Shown here in pieces: positions 1 to 7,240 of a DNA stretch of 7,240 nt; positions within the stretch are counted from its first letter, which is position 1, and the number at the start of each line of letters is the position of its first letter. The translations under genes and the position numbers were made by a program. Source of the DNA: an uncultured Lachnospiraceae bacterium (GTDB lineage Bacteria > Bacillota > Clostridia > Lachnospirales > Lachnospiraceae); assembly GCA_937950565.1 (NCBI GenBank), contig CALFCS010000016.1:1-7240 (forward strand). Reading direction: 5' to 3'. The notes beneath the pieces are model-generated. The model ran no database searches. It was not told where the DNA came from and worked only from the letters and a program-made list of their open reading frames with translations.

Positions 1-3000
1 TATTTAAAATGTGCCTGATACCTTGTTCCCGGACGATATTTCCATTTTGTCTGTGTTCTCCAATTATGATTATGTGCTCGTAAATGCTCTTTTCGAGTCA
101 AAAACTGAATATTTCTCCAATCCCCCTTTAACTCCTGATGTCCATGTACACTAAACTTATGATGCCCATAATATCCTTTTACCTTTCCTTTTTGAAGCAA
201 CTCTATCTTCTGTTTACTGTTCCAGTTACGGCTTCCCCGTCCTGTCTTCGCAACCATTTCCCTTTCATTTTTCCATGCTCGCTTTACTGCTGTTTGACGG
301 CAAAGATTATGAACCAGAACTTCATTCTCACCAACGAAATATGTATGGAAATCTTCTACCTCAAAATTATATACTTTAACTGGTTTTTCTGTCCTTTCAA
401 TTTCCACAGACTGTATTTCTTCCATACAACCATTTTTAAAGAATACTCTGTCTCCCGGCTTCAGACTTTGCGCACAAACCCAGCCTTTTCCAGCAATATA
501 ATAAGGATGTCCCGGTGTGCTGCTAATGATTTCTCCCTGTATCTGTACATGTACTAGTTCATATGTTTCATTTATGAACGTATGAAGAACTTTTTTAAGA
601 GTCTTTTCTCCAGTATTTTCGTCCTGCGCCCATACCAGTTCTCCTTCACGGATACATTCTATCACTTTTTTTCCATATTCTGTAGAAATTACTGTTCCTG
701 CTATAAAACAAACACTGCTGCTCAATCCACCCGTAACAAATCCGACAATTGCTCCACTCATATATCCTTTTGCGGCGCCTTTCAGGATTGCTTTCCCTGT
801 ATTTTTCCAGCTTCCGCTACGGATTCGGTTTGACACAGCTCCTTCTACTGCTCCCTGAACAGCACCTGTCGCCGCTCCAATAGCAGCTCCTTTCAAAGCT
901 CCTGCCGCAAAGCATGCCAGCGCCGTTCCTGTTCCTGCCGTTGCAACTGTCAATACAGCTGCCGTCGCTATTACAGCAGTACCAATGATCAGATGCTTCG
1001 CCCATTTTGGCAGATGACCGTCATCATCAATCATATTTACCGGATTATTATTACAGTAACTATACAGATTATAACCTTCCAGACTTTCTGTATTTTCATC
1101 CAATGCTTCTACTTCATCCGCATTTATGAATCTTCCAGTCTCCGGGTCATAATACCTACTTTCCAGATAGTAAAGCCCTGTCTCTTCGTCATAACAATAT
1201 CCACGATAACGGAATGGATTCTGCTTGCCAATCCCCATACTTGTACTGTCTGTCGTGGATATCAACTTACCCCAGGTATCATACTGGTAGCTTACCACCT
1301 GTGCGCCACTACTGTCAATTAATCCAATAATATCTTTCTGCAGGTTATAGAGGTAATAATAATCTTTTCCTTTCCATGTAACAGAAAATGGATTTCCTTC
1401 CTGATCATAAGTGAAATGCATCAGGTCACTTCCATCCTGAAGCGCTACCATCTCGTCCCCGTTCCAATAATACTCCACCTGATTTATAACATCGTGACCT
1501 CTTACAACATCTTTCCTTACACGCTGTCCATTTGAATTATAGGTAAATGCATACAACAAGCCTTTGTTTCTATCTCCGAGGAAGTACAATTTTTTCCCTT
1601 CTATCCACTGCATATCCATCCCATCCCGGTAGGTCAACGGATTTCCCATGGCATCATAGGTGATGGCCTGCCCGTTATACGAGGTCAGCTGGTCCTTCCA
1701 TGCACTGTTTCCATAAGTATAAGAAATAGTTTTCTTTACTGCCCCAAGAGTCCCTTTTGTATAAGCATACTCCTTCTTTGCTGTTATGTTTCCTCCGGCA
1801 TCATAACTGTAACAGATAGTCTTATTCAGCCACTTATTATCTTCTCTTATCAGTCTGCTTAAAGCATCGTATGTATAAGAAACTTTCTCTGTTCCATTTT
1901 CCAGAATTGTTTCGATATTCTCCAGGTTATCATAAGTATATTTTAAAGTATGATTTCCATTTCTAATGCTCTCCGGCAGGGTCGTGGTCTGCCAATCCTT
2001 TACACCAGGCACATATGTATAAGAAGTCCTGTAGTATCCACTATCAAGAGAGATTGCTTTCTCCGTCAATCTGGACATTTTGTCATAAGACAGAATACTT
2101 TTGCGGAGTCCATCCACATACATTCCATAGATTAATCCCGGTCTTTCTCCTCCGGAACTGTTTCCATAGCGATAACCTGTCGTCTTTGTACTTCCATTTA
2201 TTTTACTAACTACAGACTCCACACGGTTCTTATCATCATAACTTACTCTAAGGTTTTGCAGGATTGTATGGTTCTTCGCATCCCTCCGCTCCATTGCTGT
2301 CATACGCCCGATCAGATCATACTGATACTGATAAGTTTCCTGACGTGGTATATCCTTATGGATTATGATATTGTCATATGCATCATAAGTATTTTCAAAG
2401 AGTGTGCTTTCCTTTCCCGATTCATCCACATATTTTTGAGAAATCAAACGGAAATCCTTATCATATTCATTTTTAGCCATACCGCCGTTTGCATAGCTTA
2501 CAGACTTCTGCGGCCCATTATGCGGCAGATATTCGTACGTCTCTAATGCCGTATTTCCTACCTTCACCTTCGTTGGATTGCCGAATGCATCATATTCAAA
2601 GTTGTAGGAGAATCCATTATGCCCGATACTGCTTAACCGGTCTGCATTGTCATAAGTGTACGTATTGGCAATCGTCGTTTCACCCACTTTGGCGCTGACT
2701 CTTGTCAGCTGATCTGTATTAAGATTGTAGCTGTATTCGGTCCTGTTTCCCTTCGCATCCGTCACGGAAGACAACATTCTCTGATAGGTATCATAAGAGT
2801 TAGTCGTCGTTTTTCCTCTGGCGTCAGTAACACTCTTTACATGTCTTCCGTCACTTGTATAAGTCATGGATGATTCAATACATTTTCCACGGTTTTCCAG
2901 CACAAACAGTTTATTTGGTGAATAAGAATTTAATGCCTGGCTTCCGTCAGTCACAACTCTTGCTCCGCTTCCCCATGAATTTCCCATAATTCCCATTCCT

Positions 3001-6000
3001 TCATTCGAATTGGAATTCCAGATTGCATAAGAAGAGCCCACCTGCTTAAACTGGAACTTCTGCGCTGTATTTCCACTTGAAAACGGTCTTAAGATCACCG
3101 CCGGACGATTGATCGATGTATCATTTGCGATTCTCGTCAGCACCATGTCCGGTGCACACACCGGTTTCAGATAATAGTTGCCACTGTTATCTGCCTTTTG
3201 CAGGAAGAAGCTCTGACCGTCGCTGCCATTATAGTAATACTGCTGAAGACCTGTTCCACTGGTCGAAGCGCCGCCCGGCACATCCAGATACTGGCCGCTG
3301 TGCCTTGCACGAATAGCAAAGATACTTCCATCCTCCGGTGCATCTGATACGGTTGTAAGGTCTGCCAGTTCAAAATACCATTTCTGACGATGGTAGCTGT
3401 CATTTGCTCCCCAGATGGTAACTGCCGCTCCGTCGGAAGTACTGTCCGCCGCATTCGTCAGAACACGCTTGTCCTTACTGCATTTTGCAGCAATTTGATA
3501 TTCGCCTCTCCAATGCGAAATTAACTTAAATTTCTGAGCGTCCTTTTTATTATCACGAGCAGCAATGTCCAGCTTAACATTATCTTTATCACTGCCTCCC
3601 GCCACGTCTAACACCATTCCCGGCGCATGCATAGATTGTAGGATAAAATATCCGCCTCCTGCATCAACCAGATTCCATTTCTGATTGTTAGATGCCTGGA
3701 ATGAATTTAACTGTGTTGCAGTTCCTGCCGCATTGCTTCCTGCCGGTATTTCCAGATATTTTCCTGAAACCTTTTCACGGATATAATAGGTTCTTCCCGG
3801 AATCACTGCACCCCGTCTGAACTCTCCATAAGCCTGTGTCTTTATCGGATTTCCTTTTTCATCATAAGCAAACTGGTAAACGACCTGTTCGGAACTGGCT
3901 GCACGTTTTAAATTCTGCTTTTCATCATAGCCATATTCGAAAGAAGTTCCTGTCATATCTGTCATTTTGGACAGATTCCCATGCTTATCATGTGCAGCCC
4001 CTGAACGCTCTGCCGCTGATTTTGCCGAAATCAGATTACCGTCGTCATCGTACACATAACTTTCTCCATCATCCCTGATAATCTGGAAATTATCAAAGTA
4101 TGCTTCATTTGCATTACATCCATAGAAAATATGAAATAACAACGCCTGATATTTCTGGGACGTATCCGCTATCTGATCATTTGGTGTTATCGCCTTGCTC
4201 ACAAACTGCCAGTCTGTCACATACGGATTGAACGGAATATTCTCCCATTTTACTGTCTTATCTTCGTATTCAAATCCTACTGTAATGCCAAATTCTTTTT
4301 CCGGAATTCCGGTTCCTTTTGCCCAGCCACTCACAGAAAAGACATCATTTTCTGAACCTTTTATTGGAATTCTCTTCCAGAGACCTTTTCTTTTATCAGG
4401 TTCTCCCTTGATACAAAAACTATAAGTTCCCTCTTTTTTGTAATTGGAATTTCTCCCGTCCGCACCTGCAGATATATTGGTAAGAATTCCTTCAAAACTT
4501 TCCGGAAGATATCCGTTGGACGAGTCTCCGCGCTCAAAATTTCCATTTTCCAACAGGTTAAACGGATTTGCTACCGCTCCCTTCTCCAGCTGGAAACAGG
4601 TCATATAACAAGTTCCTGTTCCGTGGGACAACACAGCTGATACCTGCAGTGTTTCACACCCTGACGGCACTGTAAAAGTCAGACTTTCCCTCTGCCATCC
4701 ATTGTCAATTTTTGTATCTGTCACCTCGGAAATTCCTTGCGATGTTCCAAGAGCTACCGCTGCTCCACTGCTTTTCAAACCTTCGGCTCTAAGAATTACC
4801 TCTCCCTGGTCTATATCTGTAATCTTTACCCAGGCAGACAATGTGCAGGTTTCTCCCGGAGATACCGGCAGAGTACTGCCAATCTGCAGGCTTTGACTAA
4901 TACCGGTTTCACTGTATTCCACAAGTCTCCTCACAATTTTTGCAGATCTGTCCCCGATATAACCGTTTCCGGATGCTGCCGTAATCTGGCCATTCCCCGC
5001 CAGATTTTTATTCCAGTAAGCCATCTCTTTTTCAAAGCGGGTATTCATCAGATAATTCTGAATCGGCTTCATAGTAGAACCTGCACTGCTTAACTTATGA
5101 TTTTTCTGGCCTTCCTTAAAATAACCGTAGCTTGCTGCATTTCCATCTTTGTCACAGACACAGACTGCCCGTCCGCTGTCATCAAACTGATAGGTGTAAA
5201 CATGATTATCCTTTTCGTAGTCTGTGGAACTTCCAGATGGAGTCTTTAACACCCCGTCCAGTCCTGGTTCTTCAAATACCGTGCGATTACCTGTCTTATA
5301 ATCAATTCTCAGTTCCTGGCCAATCTGGGAGCCTTTTCTTTCCACTATATGGTTTACGCGTTTGACTCCGTAATAATCTCCATAATCATAGTCAACTTCA
5401 TATTCATCAGGTGCTTTTACATATTTTAGCAGGTGACTTTCATCCCCGACTCCATAACCATAACGACTTTGCTTTCCATCCGGATACGTTATCGATTTTA
5501 AATTCTCCCCTTCATACCGGAACACCGTCGCCCGGTTCATCTCATCCTTTACCATAGACAGTTTTCCGTCCTGATAAGTAAGCTTCAGGTAAAAATCCAA
5601 AGGATCCTTGATTTTGGACAAATAGGTTCCTTTTGAATCACTTTCATAAAAGTAAGTAACTGTATTCCCATTGGGATCTGCTTCTGTGCTGATGAACCCA
5701 TCTTTTCGGAATGTCATCTTAATCTTGTCCTTTGTCTCCATTACCATATAAGCATTATCATTGGAAGAAGACGTCTGCGTGATAACAAGTCCAAGTCCGT
5801 CTTCATCTTTTAATTTATTATTATCACTTGTATCTTTATAGAAATAATGGTTTGTTCCATCTTCATCTATATATACATAAGGATAATTTTCTATCCCGGA
5901 ACTGCGCAGTTCTTTCCACGCGCTCAGTCTCCATCCGTACCCAAGCCGGTTATCATTATTCTTATCCGACGCATTATACACATGGGCAAGGCTTGCCGGG

Positions 6001-7240
6001 AAACTGGTTCCAGCTGTCGCTGCATCCGGATGAACCAACACCAGATTTCCATTGTAATCATTAACATATACATTTCCGGCCCTTCCTACGGACTGGTCAT
6101 GATAGCTGTAATAGTCTTCCAGACCTTTGGCATCACGGTAATAAATGCTGCATACCGGATACGCCTTCGTTGTGATCCCTGAACTATTTCCTGTCGGGTG
6201 ATTGGAAGATATAAAATCTGCAGCCCCGCTGATACTTTCGTCTTTCATGCGAAGACAAATCCCCAGATTATTTCCCTCATACCATTTACGAACCAGCTTT
6301 GTTACATGGAACTGCCTCCACGCCGATCCATTCCCTACACTTTTTATCTCTGCATAATCCAGCACCTCCGGCTGATAATCCGGCTGGTTATTCCATGTGG
6401 CAGAAGATTCATGCCAGGGTTCCGTCACTTCATGTGCATGAACATAAAAATCCTTTCCCGAAAAACCGTACTGGCAGACATTCAGTTTTGCTTCATAAAC
6501 TACAACTCCGGGCGGCAGTGATGGCAGCTCATTTATTTTCAGGAAAGCACGGCATTTCCCATACGAACTGCTGTTTCCTACCGTAAAAGAGCCAAAGGTG
6601 TGGCTGCTGCTGCTGGACGGATATTTCTCACGTACAAATGTATCCATAATGTTTGAAGTTTTCTGTACTGTTTCCAGTCCGGGGTCAATTACAACCGGAT
6701 ACTGGCGCTGCGAATCTGTGAGCCATTCTGTATCTGTTATAATTGTCAGAAGTGTTTCCCCTTTTCCGCAGTCTTTCATCTCATACGAAACTCCGTCTGA
6801 GTAAATCCCTGACTGGTCATACATACATGGAACTGCCAGATGGAATACTGCTTCTGCATTCTCTTCTTTTTCTCGCTCTGCAAAGAAACATAATGCTCCC
6901 TGCTCATCTGCTTTAAGCCGGAGTCCCTTGTGCCGGATACGCAGACAGAAGTTCGTCTTAGCCGCCTCCTCATCTTTCAAAATCACATTTTCTTTCAGCG
7001 TTTCTCCTTCCAATAAATACTCCAGATCAACACCCGGAAGAATTTCTTCATAGATACCGCCGCTTCTTGCATCAGGTATTTTCATCTGAGGATGATTCCA
7101 TTCTTTCTCATCCATCTGCTCATCTGCCATCTTTTCATAAACACGGAATATAACCTTTTTCTCTTCCTTTTCTTCTGCTTTTTCCTTTTTCCCGGATCCG
7201 GAAGATGCTTCTTCCAGTCCCCAGGAAAGCTTGTGGTTTC
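1..7240 (-). CDS. Giant RHS/YD-repeat polymorphic toxin with DNRLRE, CBM-like, ricin-type, Hint and GHH/HNH nuclease domains (partial at both ends)
   Basis: One uninterrupted minus-strand frame (codon first bases at 7238, 7235 ... 5) gives 2,412 residues. No start is visible: the frame is already open at 7240 and conserved N-terminal sequence begins at the edge, so internal Mets are not starts. Domain order is DNRLRE (196-368), YD block (369-727), two CBM-like folds (728-1054), YD bridge (1055-1147), two ricin-type lectins (1148-1448), long YD block with RHS core (1449-2079), Gly/Ala-rich segment (2080-2176), Hint (2177-2311) and nuclease (2312-2412). RHS proteins of known structure form a hollow beta-shell that holds a C-terminal toxin; secretion and contact-dependent killing of competitors are inferred from this family. 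A signal peptide, wall anchor or partner immunity gene would lie outside the window. The last bases of the frame are TA, so the stop may fall exactly on the left edge. The identity as an RHS toxin is secure; the target cell and delivery route are unknown. Confidence 0.96.
3..305 (-). other. C-terminal GHH/HNH-type nuclease toxin domain
   Basis: Residues 2312-2412, 101 residues after the Hint Asn. A helical lead-in (AVKRAWKNEREMVAKTGRGS, then NWNSKQKIELLQKGKVKG) is followed by GHH (His2359, His2360), RNIQFLT (Asn2376), EHLRAH (His2385, His2389) and NWRTQT, ending in a basic, aromatic tail. The pattern 'GHH ... L ... NI.FLT..EH...H..NWR' is that of HNH/endonuclease VII-fold toxins found at the ends of Firmicute RHS proteins. 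It would bind a metal ion and cut DNA. The cognate immunity protein should be encoded immediately downstream, outside the window. The frame ends in TA at positions 2-1, so the stop may be the next base. Confidence 0.88.
306..710 (-). other. Hint (intein/Hedgehog-type) autoprotease domain
   Basis: Residues 2177-2311. It starts with the nucleophile motif CFIAGT (Cys2177), has LVWAQDENTGE, the block-B motif STPGHPYY (Thr and His2244), SLKPGDRVF, and closes with NFEVEDFHTYFVGENEVLVHN (Asn2311 last). These are the standard blocks of pre-toxin Hint domains. They perform an N-to-S acyl shift at Cys and, in many, cyclisation of the final Asn to release the downstream toxin. The residue after Asn is Leu, followed by Cys, so ordinary intein splicing, which needs Cys, Ser or Thr directly after Asn, is not expected; cleavage alone is. 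Confidence 0.92.
711..1001 (-). other. Gly/Ala-rich hydrophobic pre-toxin segment
   Basis: Residues 2080-2176. A hydrophobic run (HLIIGTAVIATAAVLTVATA) is followed by Gly/Ala helices with small-residue spacing (GALKGAAIGAATGAVQGAV), a polar Arg/Ser/Trp/Lys break, then a second such stretch (AKGYMSGAIVGFVTGGL). Segments of this kind commonly sit between the RHS core and the toxin in polymorphic toxins. They may insert into membranes or help translocation of the C-terminal domain. That role is inferred from composition and position. Confidence 0.65.
1002..2894 (-). other. Main YD-repeat block and RHS core domain
   Basis: Residues 1449-2079. About sixteen YD units are readable, for example YTYDNADRLSSI, YQYDLIGRMTAM, YTYDALSRLIRED, ITYDAMGNPLTYRDG and FTYDQEGNPFSV. 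They lead to the conserved RHS core at residues 2008-2079, with FRYRGYCYDEETGLYYLESR, YYDPETGRFINADE, NLYSYCNNNPVNMIDDDG and a final PKW. In RHS and TcC proteins this core plugs the shell and can self-cleave with paired aspartates. The Asp of INADE and those of IDDDG are in the matching places, but cleavage here is inferred only. The toxin module follows the core, as is usual in the family. Confidence 0.95.
2895..3329 (-). other. Ricin-type beta-trefoil lectin domain 2 (degenerate copy)
   Basis: Residues 1304-1448, joined to the first trefoil by a 13-residue linker. It aligns by eye with the first copy: SGQYLDVPGG against SGKYLEIPAG, APDMVLTR against APGMVLDV, and AQKFQF against AQKFKL. This supports tandem duplication. 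The QxW motifs have decayed (QSFF, QKFQF), so some sugar-binding sites may be lost. The domain ends at LFVLENRGKC, after which YD repeats resume. Confidence 0.78.
3369..3797 (-). other. Ricin-type beta-trefoil lectin domain 1
   Basis: Residues 1148-1290. Three trefoil-like subunits are visible: YYIREKVSGKYLEIPAG followed by NNQKWNL; YFILQSMHAPGMVLDVAGG followed by AQKFKLI; and YQIAAKCSKDKRVLTNAAD followed by HRQKWYF. The QKW motifs at the ends of the first and third subunits are the 'QxW' hallmark of ricin B-type lectins; the second carries the degenerate form QKF. Such domains bind galactose or other sugars. The specificity here is unknown. Confidence 0.85.
3798..4076 (-). other. Short YD-repeat bridge between CBM-like and ricin-type modules
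   Basis: Residues 1055-1147. Three or four YD units can be read: YVYDDDGNLISAK, HDKHGNLSKMTDMTG, FEYGYDEKQNLKRA and FAYDEKGNPIKTQAYGEFR. These are shell-wall hairpins lying between two inserted blocks. Their presence shows that the CBM-like pair and the ricin-type pair are separate insertions into one continuous repeat series rather than a single N-terminal lectin head. Confidence 0.8.
4077..4559 (-). other. CBM-like (galactose-binding-fold) domain 2
   Basis: Residues 894-1054. The first strand is LLENGNFERGD, again the 'NG.FE.g' opening of this fold, followed by EGTYSFCIKGE, the FSVSGWAKGTG strand, WQFVSKAITP and the closing AYFDNFQIIRDD. The final 'a.fDn.qi' strand is diagnostic of CBM-like jelly rolls. 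Domains 1 and 2 share layout but little exact sequence, so they are either an old duplication or separate acquisitions. After the last strand the YD repeats resume at once with YVYDDDGNLIS. Confidence 0.75.
4560..5057 (-). other. CBM-like (galactose-binding-fold) domain 1
   Basis: Residues 728-893. It begins with NYLMNTRFEKEMAYWNKN, the typical 'N..f..g...W' first strand of carbohydrate-binding-module-like jelly rolls. It continues with GDRSAKI, a SLQIGSTLPVSPGETCTLSAWVK strand pair, WQRESLTFTVPSG and a closing YMTCFQLEKG. The layout matches domains usually annotated as CBM_4_9-like or galactose-binding-like. Ligand and binding residues cannot be assigned by eye. It sits directly before a second domain of the same general type, and both interrupt the YD repeats. 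Confidence 0.72.
5058..6131 (-). other. First RHS/YD-repeat block
   Basis: Residues 369-727. Entry to the shell is marked by SLAHVYN and then the RLGYGWRLS motif around residue 436, followed by YVYIDEDGTNHYF, the usual opening of the RHS cocoon. YD-like strands follow, for example TEADPNGNTVTYFYE, LKLTYQDGKLSMVKDEMNR, FRYEGENLKSITYPDGK and YTYQFDDSGRAVCVCDKDG. Such repeats form beta-hairpins of the spiral shell wall. The block stops abruptly where the first CBM-like domain is inserted and resumes after it, so the shell sequence is interrupted rather than finished here. Confidence 0.85.
6132..6653 (-). other. DNRLRE-type (CBM96-like) beta-sandwich domain
   Basis: Residues 196-368. It starts with MDTFVREKYPSSSSS, a version of the 'D..v....P' opening of DNRLRE domains. 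It then has the typical core pieces: RAFLKIN with a Pro-rich loop, a VYEAKLNVCQY strand, and WHESSATWNNQP, which matches the common 'W.e.svTWnnqP' motif. A WYEGNNLGICLR strand and a closing CSIYYRD strand follow. Related domains bind carbohydrates or act as structural sandwiches in secreted Gram-positive proteins. Being upstream of the YD shell, it could serve as a surface-binding or anchoring module; this is inferred from position only. Confidence 0.8.
6654..7238 (-). other. N-terminal region preceding DNRLRE domain (partial), ending in YPVVIDP
   Basis: Residues 1-195. It opens with a low-complexity charged stretch (about residues 14-28, Gly/Ser then alternating Lys and Glu), which looks like a flexible linker. 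A folded region follows that contains GVDLEY then LKENVILK (from residue 69) and YPVVIDP (from residue 180). This combination is familiar as the beta-rich region that precedes DNRLRE domains in large secreted Firmicute RHS proteins. No transmembrane segment or signal peptide is visible here, so export signals must be further upstream. The function is not known; a structural or cap role at the entry of the shell is a guess. Confidence 0.6.

Noticed and set aside
138..557. Plus-strand frame of 139 codons with a hydrophobic start, looking like a small membrane protein or an antitoxin opposite the toxin tip
   Set aside because: It lies wholly antisense to the Hint and toxin coding sequence, which has clear family motifs. 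Its Phe/Leu/Tyr/Cys-rich translation is what the complement of Lys/Glu-rich codons gives, and I see no convincing ribosome binding site.
817..1005. Minus-strand 62-codon frame rich in Cys, Ser and Gly
   Set aside because: It is a shifted frame of the Gly/Ala-rich segment of the large gene; its composition is explained by the GCA/GGA repeats read out of frame.
1350..2890. Recurring plus-strand words such as tcataagt and catcata at irregular spacing, resembling a dispersed DNA repeat or binding-site array
   Set aside because: They are the complement of Tyr-Asp and Tyr-Thr codons in the YD repeats, and spacing follows the protein repeats. There is no conserved spacer or palindrome, so no CRISPR or iteron array.
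3167..3454. Minus-strand 95-codon frame inside the lectin region
   Set aside because: It is out of frame with the ricin-type domains, which carry recognisable QxW and APxMVL motifs in the main frame.
4737..5093. Plus-strand 118-codon frame
   Set aside because: It is antisense to CBM-like domain 1, shows no family motif, and overlaps another plus-strand shadow frame.
7147..7200. Pyrimidine-rich plus-strand stretch of ttttt and cttctt, resembling a terminator or polypyrimidine tract
   Set aside because: It encodes the Lys/Glu-rich linker on the minus strand, and no hairpin stem precedes it.

Overview
The window is filled by one very long open reading frame on the minus strand. It reads without an in-frame stop from position 7238 down to position 3, which is 2,412 codons, and it is open at both ends. 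It encodes most of a giant RHS/YD-repeat polymorphic-toxin protein. The N-terminus, with any signal peptide, lies beyond 7240. The C-terminus lies at or just beyond base 1, where the last two bases of the frame are TA, so a stop there is possible but not visible. Residue numbers used below count from the first complete codon at 7238. All translation was done by hand.

The protein sequence looks like that of a Gram-positive Firmicute, probably a gut Clostridia/Lachnospiraceae type. The reasons are the DNRLRE/'YPVVIDP' N-terminal architecture, the moderate GC content, the heavy use of GGA, AGA and AAA codons, and the RHS core ending in CNNNPVN. The genus cannot be fixed from this sequence.

The N-to-C order runs from right to left on the plus strand. 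It starts with a Lys/Glu-rich stretch and an N-terminal region ending in YPVVIDP (7238-6654), then a DNRLRE-type beta-sandwich (6653-6132). A first RHS/YD block follows (6131-5058), then two carbohydrate-binding-module-like jelly rolls (5057-4077) and a short YD bridge (4076-3798). Next come two ricin-type beta-trefoil lectin domains (3797-2895), the main YD-repeat block and RHS core (2894-1002), and a Gly/Ala-rich hydrophobic pre-toxin segment (1001-711). The C-terminal end is a Hint autoprotease domain (710-306) and a GHH/HNH-type nuclease toxin (305-3).

Together the parts suggest a delivered toxin. The YD repeats would build a shell around the C-terminal nuclease, the lectin-like modules would bind a glycan surface, and the Hint domain and possibly the RHS core would cut the toxin free. 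A matching immunity gene would be expected just downstream, to the left of base 1, and cannot be seen. There is no intergenic DNA, RNA gene, mobile element or CRISPR array in the window. All shorter reading frames on either strand are shadows of this gene.
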